Shown: in pieces, positions 25,482-33,971 of the stretch
How the letters are laid out: every line of letters starts with the position of its first letter
Numbering within the stretch: position 1 is the first letter of the stretch
Source: Neorhizobium galegae
GTDB taxonomy: Bacteria; Pseudomonadota; Alphaproteobacteria; Rhizobiales; Rhizobiaceae
Direction: 5' to 3'
NCBI RefSeq assembly: GCF_021391675.1
Contig: NZ_CP090095.1
Coordinates: 1,121,501 to 1,185,500 of the forward strand
Length of the DNA stretch: 64,000 bases
Translations under genes and position numbers: made by a program
The notes under the pieces: model-generated
Database searches by the model: none
What the model was told of the DNA's origin: nothing
The model's input: the letters and a program-made list of their open reading frames with translations, nothing else

Positions 25482-26033
25482 CTATGGCATCGGCTGAGGC
25501 GCCTCGGAAAGCGTGCCCTCCGGCGGCTTTTCCGGCGCCACGTAGATCTCCTCGAAACTCGACACGAACTTTTCGAACAGCACCGAAAAGGCATTGAGTT
25601 CGTCTTCCGGCCAGTCCTCCAGGACGCGTGCCAGCAGCGTGCGTTTGACGGCGCGGATCTCGGCCAGCAGGCTGTCGCCGAATTCGGTGCGCACGACCAG
25701 CGAGCGGCGGCCGTCCGCCTGAGAGGCGTCGCGGCGCAGGATGCCGCGGGCGACGAGATCGGCGACCAGCCGGCTGCCGCGCGAGGGGTCGATGCGCATC
25801 GCCTCGGCGATAGCACCGACCGTCACCTCGCCCTCGATCCGGCGCATCACGTCGAGCACGTCGAGATGCGAGATTTCCAGGCCCGGCGCGATATTGGCGA
25901 TCGCCGTGCGGCCGATGATCCGCCGGCCGATCAGGATCCGCATCCGCCCGAGCGTTTCGCTCACGCGGGCCACATCCTCGGGGGAAGGCGAGGCGGCAGC
26001 GGGTTTCTCTTTCAAAAGGCTCTTCGTCGTCAT
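25482..26033 (-). CDS. MarR-family regulator of the adjacent efflux pump
   Basis: 183 residues from MTTKSLLKEKPAA; an ATG four codons earlier (MFHP, 26045) is possible. The winged helix-turn-helix spans about residues 55-125 (ISHLDVLDVMRRIEGEVTVG, AIAEAMRIDPSRGSRLVADL, ARGILRRDASQADGRRS). The PSRGSR recognition stretch and the DGRRS wing are typical MarR features. It is divergent from a DHA2 efflux gene with a palindrome over the shared promoter, the usual repressor-pump arrangement. A much longer open frame antisense to the pump is a codon-bias artefact. Confidence 0.88.
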   Translation of the reverse strand: MTTKSLLKEKPAAASPSPEDVARVSETLGRMRILIGRRIIGRTAIANIAPGLEISHLDVLDVMRRIEGEVTVGAIAEAMRIDPSRGSRLVADLVARGILRRDASQADGRRSLVVRTEFGDSLLAEIRAVKRTLLARVLEDWPEDELNAFSVLFEKFVSSFEEIYVAPEKPPEGTLSEAPQPMP

Positions 26034-26100
26034 GGGATGAAACATATCAAAGCGGTTAAGGCTTTCCAACCGTTCTTTGCATTGTGCATCAAAGTGCCGT

Positions 26101-26129
26101 TGACAATTATATGCTGGAAGCACATAAAT
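26101..26129 (+). promoter_or_regulatory. Promoter of the efflux gene with overlapping palindrome (likely MarR operator)
   Basis: TTGACA (26101-26106) and CATAAA (26124-26129) are 17 bases apart. The spacer contains TTATATGCT (26108-26116), which is an inverted copy of AGCACATAA (26120-26128) with one mismatch and a 3-base centre. A dimer bound here would block RNA polymerase, which fits repression of the pump by the divergent MarR protein. Confidence 0.6.
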
Positions 26130-26150
26130 TCCGACGCATTGGATTGATCC

Positions 26151-27683
26151 ATGGATATGACCCGCCCGGCCCACGTGCCGCTTGTCGCCAACCACCGCCA
26201 GCGGTTGGTGATCTTCTGCTTTTTGCTGACGGCGCTGTTCATGGCGACGCTGGACAACCAGATCGTCTCGACGGCGCTGCCGACGATTGTCGGCGAGTTC
26301 GGCGAACTGGAGCGTTTCGGCTGGATCGGTTCGGCCTACCTTCTCGCCAGCAGCACCTCGATGCCGATCTACGGCAAGCTTGGCGATCTGTTCGGCCGCA
26401 AATACGTGATGCTGGCGGCGATCGTCATCTTCACCGTCGGTTCGCTCACCTGCGGGCTTGCCTGGTCGATGGATTCGCTGATCGCCTCGCGCGTGCTGCA
26501 GGGTTTTGGCGGCGGCGGCATCATGGTATCGATCTTCTCCATCAATGCCGACCTGTTCGAACCGCGCGAGCGGGCGAAATACCAGAGTTATTCGAGCCTG
26601 GTGATCATGGCCTCGGGCAGCCTCGGGCCGCTGCTCGGCGGCACGATGAGCGAACTGTTCGGCTGGCGGTCCATCTTCCTGATCAACCTGCCGGTCGGCA
26701 TCGTCGCGGTCACCGGCATTTCGCTTCTGCTTCCCTATCGCCGCCCGATCCGCAAGCCGAAGATCGATTATCTCGGCGCCGTCCTCCTGGCGGGAACCGT
26801 TGCGAGCGTCGTCGTCTGGGCCGATAGCGTCACGCTGTTCGGTTCGCTGGTCGCCTGGCAGTCGATGGTCGTCGTGGCGGCGGGCGCGCTCTGCGCCGTG
26901 CTCTGGGTCATCGTCGAAGGGAAGGTGCCCGAGCCGATCGTGCCGCTGAAACTGTTCCGCGACTCGACCTTTTCGCTGTTCCTGATCGTCTCCTTCTGCA
27001 CCGGCGCGGTGGCGATCGGCATGGCGAACTATTTTGCGCTCTTCCTGCAGACGACCACCGGCCTGTCGCCGACGACCGCGAGCTTCTGCTTCGTCGCCAC
27101 GACCCTCGGCATCGTCATCGGCTCGCTCACGACCGGCCGGCTGATCTCGATCACCGGCCGCTACAAGCCGTTCACGTTGCTCGGCCTGTCGCTGAATATC
27201 GTTGCCCTGTTCATCTTCTCGCAGCTTCCGGTCGCAACCCCGATCTATGTCATCCTCGGCTTCATGCTGATGCAGGGACTGGCGATCGGCTTCGGCCAGC
27301 AGGCGCCGATCATCGGTGTGCAGAATTCCGCCCCCCGCGAGGATGTCGGCGCGGCAACCGGTGCCGTGACGCTGATGCGCATGGCCGGCGCCTCGATCGC
27401 CATCTCGGTCTATGGCGCGATCGTCGCGGCCGGCATCAGGGACGTCGGCACCAGCATTCCGGGCGTCGAGGACATCGGCTCGCTGACGCCGCTGATGATG
27501 CTCGCATTGCCCGAACCGTCGCGGATCGCGGTCCACACGCTCTACACCGAGGCCTTCACGCCGGTGTTCTTGGCCGGCAGCGCCATGGCGCTGATCGGCC
27601 TCATCGCCGCCCTGATGCTGAAACCGGTCCGTCTGCCGCAGGCGGTGATGGCCGAAAACAAGCCGGCCGCCGCCTCGGAGTGA
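26151..27683 (+). CDS. MFS multidrug efflux transporter, DHA2 (14-helix, EmrB/QacA type)
   Basis: 510 residues with about 14 membrane helices. The DHA2 signatures are present: MATLDNQIVSTALPTI in helix 1 (motif D1), GKLGDLFGRKYVML (motif A), ASRVLQGFGGGGIMVSI (motif B) and GPLLGGTMSELFGWRSIFLI (motif C, antiporter). It exports drugs or toxic organics by proton antiport across the inner membrane. No membrane-fusion partner is adjacent. It is under the predicted control of the divergent MarR protein. Confidence 0.92.
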   Translation: MDMTRPAHVPLVANHRQRLVIFCFLLTALFMATLDNQIVSTALPTIVGEFGELERFGWIGSAYLLASSTSMPIYGKLGDLFGRKYVMLAAIVIFTVGSLTCGLAWSMDSLIASRVLQGFGGGGIMVSIFSINADLFEPRERAKYQSYSSLVIMASGSLGPLLGGTMSELFGWRSIFLINLPVGIVAVTGISLLLPYRRPIRKPKIDYLGAVLLAGTVASVVVWADSVTLFGSLVAWQSMVVVAAGALCAVLWVIVEGKVPEPIVPLKLFRDSTFSLFLIVSFCTGAVAIGMANYFALFLQTTTGLSPTTASFCFVATTLGIVIGSLTTGRLISITGRYKPFTLLGLSLNIVALFIFSQLPVATPIYVILGFMLMQGLAIGFGQQAPIIGVQNSAPREDVGAATGAVTLMRMAGASIAISVYGAIVAAGIRDVGTSIPGVEDIGSLTPLMMLALPEPSRIAVHTLYTEAFTPVFLAGSAMALIGLIAALMLKPVRLPQAVMAENKPAAASE

Positions 27684-27720
27684 TCTGGCGTCCGGCCGTT
27701 TTTGCCCTATCTTCAAGGGC

Positions 27721-28731
27721 ATGAAACCAGAGGCGCTGCTTCATCCCACCCCGGCCGGGCTGTTCTGCCCCATCGGCCGTTTCCATGTCGATCCGGTCCG
27801 TCCCGTCGAGCGGGCGCTGATCACCCACGGCCATTCCGACCACGCCCGCGCCGGCCACGCCAAGGTTCTGGCGACGCGCCAGACGCTCGACATCATGCGG
27901 CTGCGCTACGGCGAGGATTTCTGCGGCGAGGAACAGGCAGCCGCCTTCGGCGAGGAGATCGATGTCGACGGCGTGCGGGTGAGCTTCCACCCCGCCGGCC
28001 ACGTGCTCGGCTCGGCCCAGATCGCCATCGAGAAGGACGGGCTGCGGATCGTGGTTTCGGGCGACTACAAGCGCGGCATCGACCCCACCTGCGCACCGTT
28101 TGAGCCGGTCGCCTGCGACGTGTTCATCACCGAGGCCACCTTCGGCCTGCCGGTCTTCCATCACCCGGATCCGAAGGGCGAGATCGACAAGCTGCTGACC
28201 TCGCTGAAACAGTTTCCGGAACGCAGCCATCTCGTCGGCGCCTATGCGCTCGGCAAGGCGCAGCGAGTCATCCGGCTGATCCGCGATTGCGGGTATCATG
28301 AGCCGATCTTCATCCACGGCGCCTTGGCAAAACTCTGCGACTACTATGTCGGCCAGGGCATCGATCTCGGCGACATAAGACCTGCGACCATCGAGAAGAG
28401 CAGCCCCGACGCCTTCAAGGGCGCGGTCATCGTCGGACCGTCCTCGGCCTTCCAGGATCGCTGGGCACGCCGTTTCAACGAACCGCTGATCGCCTTCGCA
28501 TCGGGCTGGATGATGGTGCGCCAGCGCGCCAAACAAGGGGGCGTCGAACTGCCGCTGGTCGTCTCCGACCATTGCGACTGGCCGGAACTTCTCTCGACCA
28601 TCGAGGAGATCGGCCCGAGCGAGGTCTGGGTGACGCACGGCCGCGAAGAAGCGCTGGTGCGCTGGTGCGAGCTGAAGAACATTCCCGCCCGGCCGCTGCA
28701 TCTGGTGGGTTACGAGGATGAGGGGGATTGA
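27721..28731 (+). CDS. Ligase-associated MBL-fold DNA exonuclease (TIGR04122 type)
   Basis: 336 residues of metallo-beta-lactamase fold with the metal motif THGHSDHARAGH (H36, H38, D40, H41), then HPAGHVLGSAQI, VVSGDYKRG and the beta-CASP-like region ending SEVWVTHGREEALV. These are features of the exonuclease that travels with a bacterial ATP-dependent ligase, the DEXH helicase Lhr and the phosphoesterase PdeM (TIGR04120-04123). It is related to mRNA 3'-end processing nucleases (SNM1/Artemis group). The ligase follows, separated by a repeat element of about 180 bases. Confidence 0.9.
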   Translation: MKPEALLHPTPAGLFCPIGRFHVDPVRPVERALITHGHSDHARAGHAKVLATRQTLDIMRLRYGEDFCGEEQAAAFGEEIDVDGVRVSFHPAGHVLGSAQIAIEKDGLRIVVSGDYKRGIDPTCAPFEPVACDVFITEATFGLPVFHHPDPKGEIDKLLTSLKQFPERSHLVGAYALGKAQRVIRLIRDCGYHEPIFIHGALAKLCDYYVGQGIDLGDIRPATIEKSSPDAFKGAVIVGPSSAFQDRWARRFNEPLIAFASGWMMVRQRAKQGGVELPLVVSDHCDWPELLSTIEEIGPSEVWVTHGREEALVRWCELKNIPARPLHLVGYEDEGD

Positions 28732-28764
28732 TGGGGATGGGTCTTTCGCTTGAAGCCGCGGCCA

Positions 28765-28943
28765 CCCCCCTCTGCCCTGCCGGGCATCTCCCCCACAAGG
28801 GGGGAGATCGGATGTGGCACGACCTTCCCCAAATAACTGCCGCTTTGTTTGCTGCAAAGCAGACGAGCCAGAACGAGGCAGTGGCGATGCCTCCAGCCAA
28901 TCTCCCTCCTTGTGGGGGAGATGCCCGGCAGGGCAGAGGGGGG
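28765..28943. repeat. RIME-like inverted-repeat element, copy 2 (GCCC subtype)
   Basis: Arms of about 46 bases at the two ends are inverted copies of each other. The inner hairpin reads GCCC-TGCC-GGGC in both arms, where copies 1 and 4 read GGCC-TGCC-GGCC: a compensatory change that keeps pairing. It lies between the exonuclease and the ligase genes, presumably inserted into an existing operon. Confidence 0.85.
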
Positions 28944-28975
28944 TATGCCACGCACGCCATCGATGAGGTGGCACG

Positions 28976-30601
28976 ATGAAACCCTTCGCCACCCTCCTCA
29001 ACCGTCTCGTCCTCACCCCGTCGCGCAACGGCAAGCTCACCCTTCTCGCCGACTATTTTCGCGATACGCCCGATCCTGACCGCGGTTACGGCCTTGCCGC
29101 ACTCGCCGGTGGGCTCGATCTGAAAAGCGTCAAGCCGGCCATGCTGCGCGATCTCGTGCTGGAACGCATGGACCCCATCCTCTTCCAGTATTCCTACGAT
29201 TATGTCGGCGATCTCGCCGAGACCATTTCGCTCGTCTGGGACGGCACCCGCAAGGACGAAATCGATGACGAGCACCAGCCACGGCTCGGCGAGGTCGTCA
29301 CCAGAATGAATTCGCTCGGCCGCACCGAGGTGCGCTCCGCCGTGCGCGATCTGCTCGACAAGCTCGATACGTCGAGCCGTTTCGCCTTCCTGAAGCTCGT
29401 CACCGGCGCGCTCCGCATCGGCGTCTCCGCCCGCCTCGCCAAGCAGGCACTGTCGGATATGAGCGGAAAAGACGTCACCGAGATCGAGACGCTCTGGCAC
29501 GGATTGACGCCGCCCTATGAACCGCTCTTCGGCTGGCTGGAGGGCAGGGCGGAAAAGCCGGTCCTCGCCACGCCGGCGATCTTCCACTCGGTCATGCTGG
29601 CCAATCCGGTGGAGACGGGCGATCTCGAAAAGCTGGACCCCGCCGATTACGCCGCCGAGTGGAAATGGGATGGCATCCGCGTGCAGATGTCGAGCTACGG
29701 CGGCACCAGAAAACTCTATTCCCGCTCCGGCGACGACATCACCGGTGCCTTTCCGGATGTCGTCGGGTCGATCAATTTCGAAGGCGTCATCGACGGCGAA
29801 TTGCTGGTCGGTGGCACTGCCCGCTCCAACAATCCGACGCGCACCTTCTCCGACCTGCAGCAGCGGCTGAACCGCAAGACGGTGACGGCCAAGATGCTCG
29901 ATGACTACCCGGCCTTCGTGCGCGCCTACGACCTGCTGTTCGAAAGCGATCTCGATATCCGCGCCGAGAGTTTTCTCGAACGCCGCAGACGCCTCGGCGA
30001 CATCATCCAGCGGGCGCCGCATGACCGTTTCGATCTCTCCGATCTCGTGCCCTTCACCACCTGGGACGAGCTCGACCGCATCCGCATCGCGCCACCCGAT
30101 CCGGTCATCGAAGGGGTGATGATCAAGCGCAAGGACAGCCCATACCAGGCCGGCCGCCTCAAGGGGCCGTGGTTCAAGTGGAAGCGGGACCCCTACAATA
30201 TCGACGCGGTGATGCTCTACGCCCAGCGCGGCCACGGCAAGCGGTCGAGTTATTATTCCGACTTCACCTTCGGCGTCTGGGCGGAAACGCCTGATGGCGA
30301 AGAACTGGTGCCGGTCGGGAAAGCCTATTTCGGCTTTACCGACGCTGAACTCGAAGTGCTCGACAAGTTCGTGCGCGACAACACGGTCGATCGTTTCGGG
30401 CCGGTCCGGGCGGTGCGTGCGGAACCGGATTTCGGCTTCGTGCTGGAAGTCGCCTTCGAGGGCATCAACCGCTCGACCCGCCACAAGTCGGGTGTCGCCA
30501 TGCGCTTTCCACGGATCGCCCGTCTGCGCCAGGACAAGCTGCCGCGCGACGCCGACCGGCTGGCGACCCTGACGGCGATGGTGGAGGCACGCGAGGGTTG
30601 A
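28976..30601 (+). CDS. ATP-dependent DNA ligase (TIGR04120 / LigB type)
   Basis: 541 residues in three parts: an N-terminal helical DNA-binding domain (about 1-200), the nucleotidyltransferase core with motif I EWKWDGIR (nucleophile K230), motif III-like FEGVIDGELLVGG, motif IV PVIEGVMIKR and motif V GPWFKWKRD, and a C-terminal OB domain (from about 420). It seals nicks using ATP and is thought to work with the MBL exonuclease in DNA repair. The usual companions, Lhr helicase and PdeM phosphoesterase, are not next to it in this window, so they are elsewhere or lost. Confidence 0.92.
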   Translation: MKPFATLLNRLVLTPSRNGKLTLLADYFRDTPDPDRGYGLAALAGGLDLKSVKPAMLRDLVLERMDPILFQYSYDYVGDLAETISLVWDGTRKDEIDDEHQPRLGEVVTRMNSLGRTEVRSAVRDLLDKLDTSSRFAFLKLVTGALRIGVSARLAKQALSDMSGKDVTEIETLWHGLTPPYEPLFGWLEGRAEKPVLATPAIFHSVMLANPVETGDLEKLDPADYAAEWKWDGIRVQMSSYGGTRKLYSRSGDDITGAFPDVVGSINFEGVIDGELLVGGTARSNNPTRTFSDLQQRLNRKTVTAKMLDDYPAFVRAYDLLFESDLDIRAESFLERRRRLGDIIQRAPHDRFDLSDLVPFTTWDELDRIRIAPPDPVIEGVMIKRKDSPYQAGRLKGPWFKWKRDPYNIDAVMLYAQRGHGKRSSYYSDFTFGVWAETPDGEELVPVGKAYFGFTDAELEVLDKFVRDNTVDRFGPVRAVRAEPDFGFVLEVAFEGINRSTRHKSGVAMRFPRIARLRQDKLPRDADRLATLTAMVEAREG

Positions 30602-30665
30602 TTGTAGCGAAATTCGCCTATCTAAACCCCGATATTGCAGATCTTGGTTCCTGGGGGATAACGAC

Positions 30666-30872
30666 ATGACGAAATCGAGCTTTATCATCAAGGGCATTGT
30701 CGCGCTCATCGGCTGCGTCGCAGCCGCCTATATCGGCCAGGAACTCCTGGGCGGCGGCGCTCTCGGATGGGTGGTCGGCGGCGCTGTTCTTGGCGTGACT
30801 GCCGGACCGTTTCTTCAGGCGCTCGTCCAGTGGCGCAAGGAGAAGGATGCGGTGCGCGCGAAGAGGCTGTAG
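30666..30872 (+). CDS. Small glycine-rich membrane protein
   Basis: 68 residues with two hydrophobic helices (about 8-26, IVALIGCVAAAYIGQELLG, and 30-52, GALGWVVGGAVLGVTAGPF) and a short basic tail (QWRKEKDAVRAKRL). GGGGGA lies upstream of the ATG. The glycine-rich helices would pack closely in a membrane. No family is recognised; small proteins of this kind are frequent in Rhizobiaceae. Coding is supported by the ribosome-binding site and hydrophobic pattern. Confidence 0.6.
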   Translation: MTKSSFIIKGIVALIGCVAAAYIGQELLGGGALGWVVGGAVLGVTAGPFLQALVQWRKEKDAVRAKRL

Positions 30873-30981
30873 GCAATCCAAGCCTCGGGTTTTCCTATGA
30901 AGTTCGCGAATGAGTGAATGGACAGCGTTTCCTGCAAATGCTGATATCGGACTGGCGAAACGCTCTTCAGGCTCATCACAT

Positions 30982-31935
30982 ATGACAGATCCCCGCATTC
31001 TTTCTTCCCGAAATCTCATGGAAGACGGCGGTCTGACCCGCCGTACCCTGCTGGCTGGCGCCGCCGGCCTCTTGGCTGCAGCCATGCTGCCCGCCGCGGC
31101 TCGCGCGGAGTTTCCCGTGCCTGAGGTTCCTCCGCTCGAAAAGGAGGATTACGGCGACGCTCGCCGGCATTTCCACACCAACCTCATCCGCAAGGGCCCG
31201 TCCCCCGAACAGTCGCCTCCGCTCGGCACGCCCGCAGGTTCGAAGAAGGTGATGTATCGCGGCGGACCGGACGGCTCGATCGAACTGATCGCCTGGATTT
31301 CGCCCTATGAGCCCTCCGCGAAACTGAAACCCGCGGTCCTTTTCCTGCATGGCGGCAACGCCACCGGCGACGGCCATTGGGAACTGATGAAGGCCTATTG
31401 GGAAGCGGGCTACGTCGTCATGCTGCCCTCGTTCCGCGGCGAAAACGGCCAGGCCGGCAATTATTCGGGCTTCTACGACGAAACGTCGGATGCGCTGGCG
31501 GCAGCCGCCTATCTGGAGCAATTGCCGGGGATCGACAAGAACCGCTTCTTCCTTGCCGGCCATTCGAATGGCGGCACGCTGGCGCTGCTCGCCTCGATGA
31601 CGCGAAAGTTCCGCGCCTCCGCGCCGATCTCGGCGGGCGTCAATTCCTGGCGTTATTTCGGCCGGTTCGAGCGGGAAGTGCGTTTCGACGAGAGCGACCA
31701 GAAGGAATTCATCATGCGCTCTTCGGTCTGCTTCGGCCACAGCCTCAAATGCCCGACGCTCCTGCTGCGCGGCACCGAGGAACGGCCCTTCGACGCCGAT
31801 CACCGGCTGCTGATGGACCGGGCGAAATCAGCCGGCGTCTCGATCGAGGCGAAGCTCCTGCCCGGCAATCACAACGGCGTTGTGCCGGGCGCGGTCGCCG
31901 AAAGCATTCGCTTCTTCAACCAGGTCACGGGTTGA
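30982..31935 (+). CDS. Tat-exported alpha/beta hydrolase (dienelactone hydrolase/prolyl oligopeptidase-like)
   Basis: 317 residues from MTDPRILSSRN; a later ATG (MEDGGLTRRT) would also leave the export signal whole. The Tat signal is TRRTLLAGAAGLLAAAML with cleavage near AARA. The mature domain has the oxyanion strand AVLFLHGGNATGDG, the nucleophile in GHSNGG and a histidine in LLPGNHNGVVPG near the end, so the Ser-Asp-His triad seems complete. It probably hydrolyses an ester or peptide in the periplasm; the substrate is unknown. Confidence 0.8.
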   Translation: MTDPRILSSRNLMEDGGLTRRTLLAGAAGLLAAAMLPAAARAEFPVPEVPPLEKEDYGDARRHFHTNLIRKGPSPEQSPPLGTPAGSKKVMYRGGPDGSIELIAWISPYEPSAKLKPAVLFLHGGNATGDGHWELMKAYWEAGYVVMLPSFRGENGQAGNYSGFYDETSDALAAAAYLEQLPGIDKNRFFLAGHSNGGTLALLASMTRKFRASAPISAGVNSWRYFGRFEREVRFDESDQKEFIMRSSVCFGHSLKCPTLLLRGTEERPFDADHRLLMDRAKSAGVSIEAKLLPGNHNGVVPGAVAESIRFFNQVTG

Positions 31936-31961
31936 GGCCGAGCCTTCGCCGGAGCGCATGT

Positions 31962-32381
31962 ATGAGCGGCAGCAACGGAATGGATTTGGGCGGGCCGATC
32001 ATCGTCTTCGATGCGATGTGCGTCCTGTGTTCGGCCAACGCCCAGTTCGTGCTTCGGCATGATCGCGCCGCAAGGTTCCGCCTGGCGTCGATGCAGGGCG
32101 AGGTCGGCGCAGCGCTTTACCGTCGGTGCGGGATCGATCCCGAAAACCCCGAAACCATGATCGTCGTGGATGGGCAGAGCGTCCTGCGCGACAGCGATGC
32201 GGTTCTGGCAATCTATGACGGGCTCGGATGGCCCTGGAAGGCGCTGTCGATCGTCAGGCTGGTGCCGCGGTTCATTCGCGATCCGCTTTATCGCCTGATC
32301 GCCAGAAATCGCTATCGCATCTTTGGACGGCGAGAGGCCTGCTGGCTTCCGTCACCGGAACAGGCCCGCCGCATCCTGTGA
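31962..32381 (+). CDS. DCC-family thiol-disulfide protein (DUF393)
   Basis: 139 residues with the defining D-x-x-C-x-x-C motif, here DAMCVLC (D17, C20, C23), then HDRAARFRLASMQGEVGAAL and the C-terminal stretch PRFIRDPLYRLIARNRYRIF that is typical of DUF393. These small proteins are predicted thiol oxidoreductases; partners are unknown. GGAG sits 8 bases before the ATG. The gene follows the Tat hydrolase by 26 bases and may share its transcript. It is convergent with the TrxR-like gene. Confidence 0.88.
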   Translation: MSGSNGMDLGGPIIVFDAMCVLCSANAQFVLRHDRAARFRLASMQGEVGAALYRRCGIDPENPETMIVVDGQSVLRDSDAVLAIYDGLGWPWKALSIVRLVPRFIRDPLYRLIARNRYRIFGRREACWLPSPEQARRIL

Positions 32382-32413
32382 AGCCGCATCCTGTGAAGAG
32401 GGTGTCGTAAGAT

Positions 32414-33295
32414 TTACCCGAACATCAGCGACCGGTGCGTCCCCGCGCCCGCCATGGCGCCGTCACCGACGGAAATCGCCACCGAGCCCGCCGCGCGGGC
32501 AGCATCCCCGCAGGCGAAAACACCGGGAATGCTGGTCTGCTGGGTCATGTCGGTGCGGATGAATTTCCCCACCGGGCCGTCTTCCAGGGCGCAGCCGAGC
32601 TGTTCGGCAATGGGACTTGCCAATTCCGTCCGGGACAGAACGAAAAGTCCGGCAAAACTCAAGGCCCGGCCATCCTGCAGCAGGATTTCGGCATGGCCGC
32701 CGATCGATGAGATCGGGGTTTCCTCGATGGCGACACCGCGCGCCGCCAGCTGGCCGGCCTGTTCCTCGTCAGGCCGGAACGCATCGTTGAGCAACAGGGT
32801 GGTCGAGCCCCAGTCGGGCAGCATCAGCGCGTGATGCATCGACATGGTGGAGACGCCGATCACGCCTACCTGTCCGCGGTTCAATTCGTAACCGTGGCAA
32901 TAGGGGCAATGAAAGACGCTTTTGCCCCACCGGTCGATCAGGCCGGGGATATCAGGCAGGTGATCCCTGACGCCCATGGCGAGCACCAGCCGTTTCCCCG
33001 CAAGCTCCTTGCCGCCCGCTGTCACCGAGAAACCGGCTTCGCTTTTCCGGGCATCATCGGCCCGTGCGTCGAGCCATTCGACGGTCGGATAGGCCATCAG
33101 CTGGGAGCGGGCCTCGCCGGCAATGGTCTCGGGCCGTTCGCCGTCGCGGGTGAGGAACCCATGCGAAGTCTCAGCAAAACGGTTCCTGCGGCGGCCGTCG
33201 TCGATGACGAGGACGCGCCGCCGGGCGCGGGCGAGCTGCAGGGCGGCGGAAAGGCCGGCATAGCTGCCGCCGATGACGATCGCTTCGTAATCCAT
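32414..33295 (-). CDS. Thioredoxin-reductase-like FAD/NAD(P) oxidoreductase
   Basis: 293 residues with the FAD-binding IVIGGSYAGLSAALQLARA at the N-terminus, the redox-active pair CPYC (C130-C133, in VFHCPYCHGYE), and the second FAD motif GVFACGDAARAAGSVA near the C-terminus. The layout is TrxR-like, but the protein is shorter and the NADPH motif (VIGVSTMSMHHAL) is degenerate, as in the ferredoxin- or flavin-linked relatives. It probably transfers electrons to a disulfide. It is divergent from an Rrf2-type regulator with a perfect operator palindrome between them. Confidence 0.85.
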   Translation of the reverse strand: MDYEAIVIGGSYAGLSAALQLARARRRVLVIDDGRRRNRFAETSHGFLTRDGERPETIAGEARSQLMAYPTVEWLDARADDARKSEAGFSVTAGGKELAGKRLVLAMGVRDHLPDIPGLIDRWGKSVFHCPYCHGYELNRGQVGVIGVSTMSMHHALMLPDWGSTTLLLNDAFRPDEEQAGQLAARGVAIEETPISSIGGHAEILLQDGRALSFAGLFVLSRTELASPIAEQLGCALEDGPVGKFIRTDMTQQTSIPGVFACGDAARAAGSVAISVGDGAMAGAGTHRSLMFG

Positions 33296-33322
33296 GCGAA
33301 ATCCTCCTCATGAGTCTTGAAA

Positions 33323-33373
33323 CAACATAAGTTACATGATGGCGCGCGGTCAATGGACTTGTAACTTATGTTG
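33323..33373. promoter_or_regulatory. Perfect 14-bp inverted repeat between TrxR-like gene and Rrf2 gene
   Basis: CAACATAAGTTACA (33323-33336) and TGTAACTTATGTTG (33360-33373) are exact inverted copies 23 bases apart, the most conspicuous operator of the window. The core CATAAGTTACA occurs once on each side, so two sites, one per promoter, are likely bound by the adjacent Rrf2 protein. The region is AT-rich against a GC-rich background. Confidence 0.75.
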
Positions 33374-33430
33374 TTGCGAATGAATGTGCGTGTTAGAAAT
33401 GGGTGGCCGAAAACGCGAGGGAGCGCCTCG

Positions 33431-33898
33431 ATGAGACACGACAGCCGCCTGTCCCGCATGCTGCATGTGCTGATCCATATGGATCGCCACGAAGGCGCGG
33501 CCACGTCGGAAACCATTGCCGCGATGCTCAACACCAATCCGGTCGTGGTCCGCCGCACCATGGCGGGGCTTCGGGAGAAGGGCTATGTGCGCTCGGAAAA
33601 GGGCCATGGCGGCGGCTGGAGACTGGGTCGCCCCCTGTCGGAAATGACATTGCTCGACATCTACGAAGCGGTGGGCGAGCCTGCGGTCTTTGCGGTCGGT
33701 CCTGCCTGCGACCAGCCGGCATGCCTGGTGGAGCAGGCGGTCAATGCAGCCCTTTCCGAAGCTTTCGGGGAGGCCGAAAAGCTGCTTCTCAGCCGCTTCG
33801 GCAAGGTGACGCTGGCAGATATCGCCCGCGACTTCGATGCGCGCGTGGCACGCTATCCGGCATCGGCGGCCCGTGCCGGTGCTGGCTGGCACTCATGA
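33431..33898 (+). CDS. Rrf2-family transcriptional regulator
   Basis: 155 residues from the ATG of MRHDSRLSRMLHVLIHM; 21 in-frame codons upstream run into the operator. The winged helix (residues 5-65: TSETIAAMLNTNPVVVRRTM, GLREKGYVRSEKGHGGGW) is Rrf2 type. Two cysteines, C93 and C98 (ACDQPAC), lie where IscR/NsrR have three cluster ligands, so it cannot hold a classical three-cysteine cluster and may instead sense redox state by a disulfide. Control of the divergent TrxR-like gene is inferred from the shared palindrome. Confidence 0.87.
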   Translation: MRHDSRLSRMLHVLIHMDRHEGAATSETIAAMLNTNPVVVRRTMAGLREKGYVRSEKGHGGGWRLGRPLSEMTLLDIYEAVGEPAVFAVGPACDQPACLVEQAVNAALSEAFGEAEKLLLSRFGKVTLADIARDFDARVARYPASAARAGAGWHS

Positions 33899-33971
33899 AC
33901 GGTTCCACCAGCTTCGCGCCAGCCGCATCTGCCATTGTCGGCCGGACGTCATCTGCTGGAAGCGGGTTCCC

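Noticed and set aside
25482..27722. A 746-codon open frame on the minus strand spanning the MarR gene and the whole DHA2 efflux gene
   Set aside because: Only the last 183 codons look like a protein (MarR). The rest is antisense to the efflux gene in the frame left open by high GC codon bias and has a low-complexity Arg/Asp/Gly composition.
28475..30709. A 744-codon open frame antisense to the ligase gene
   Set aside because: It mirrors the ligase codons, crosses a repeat element and has no ribosome-binding site or recognisable domain.
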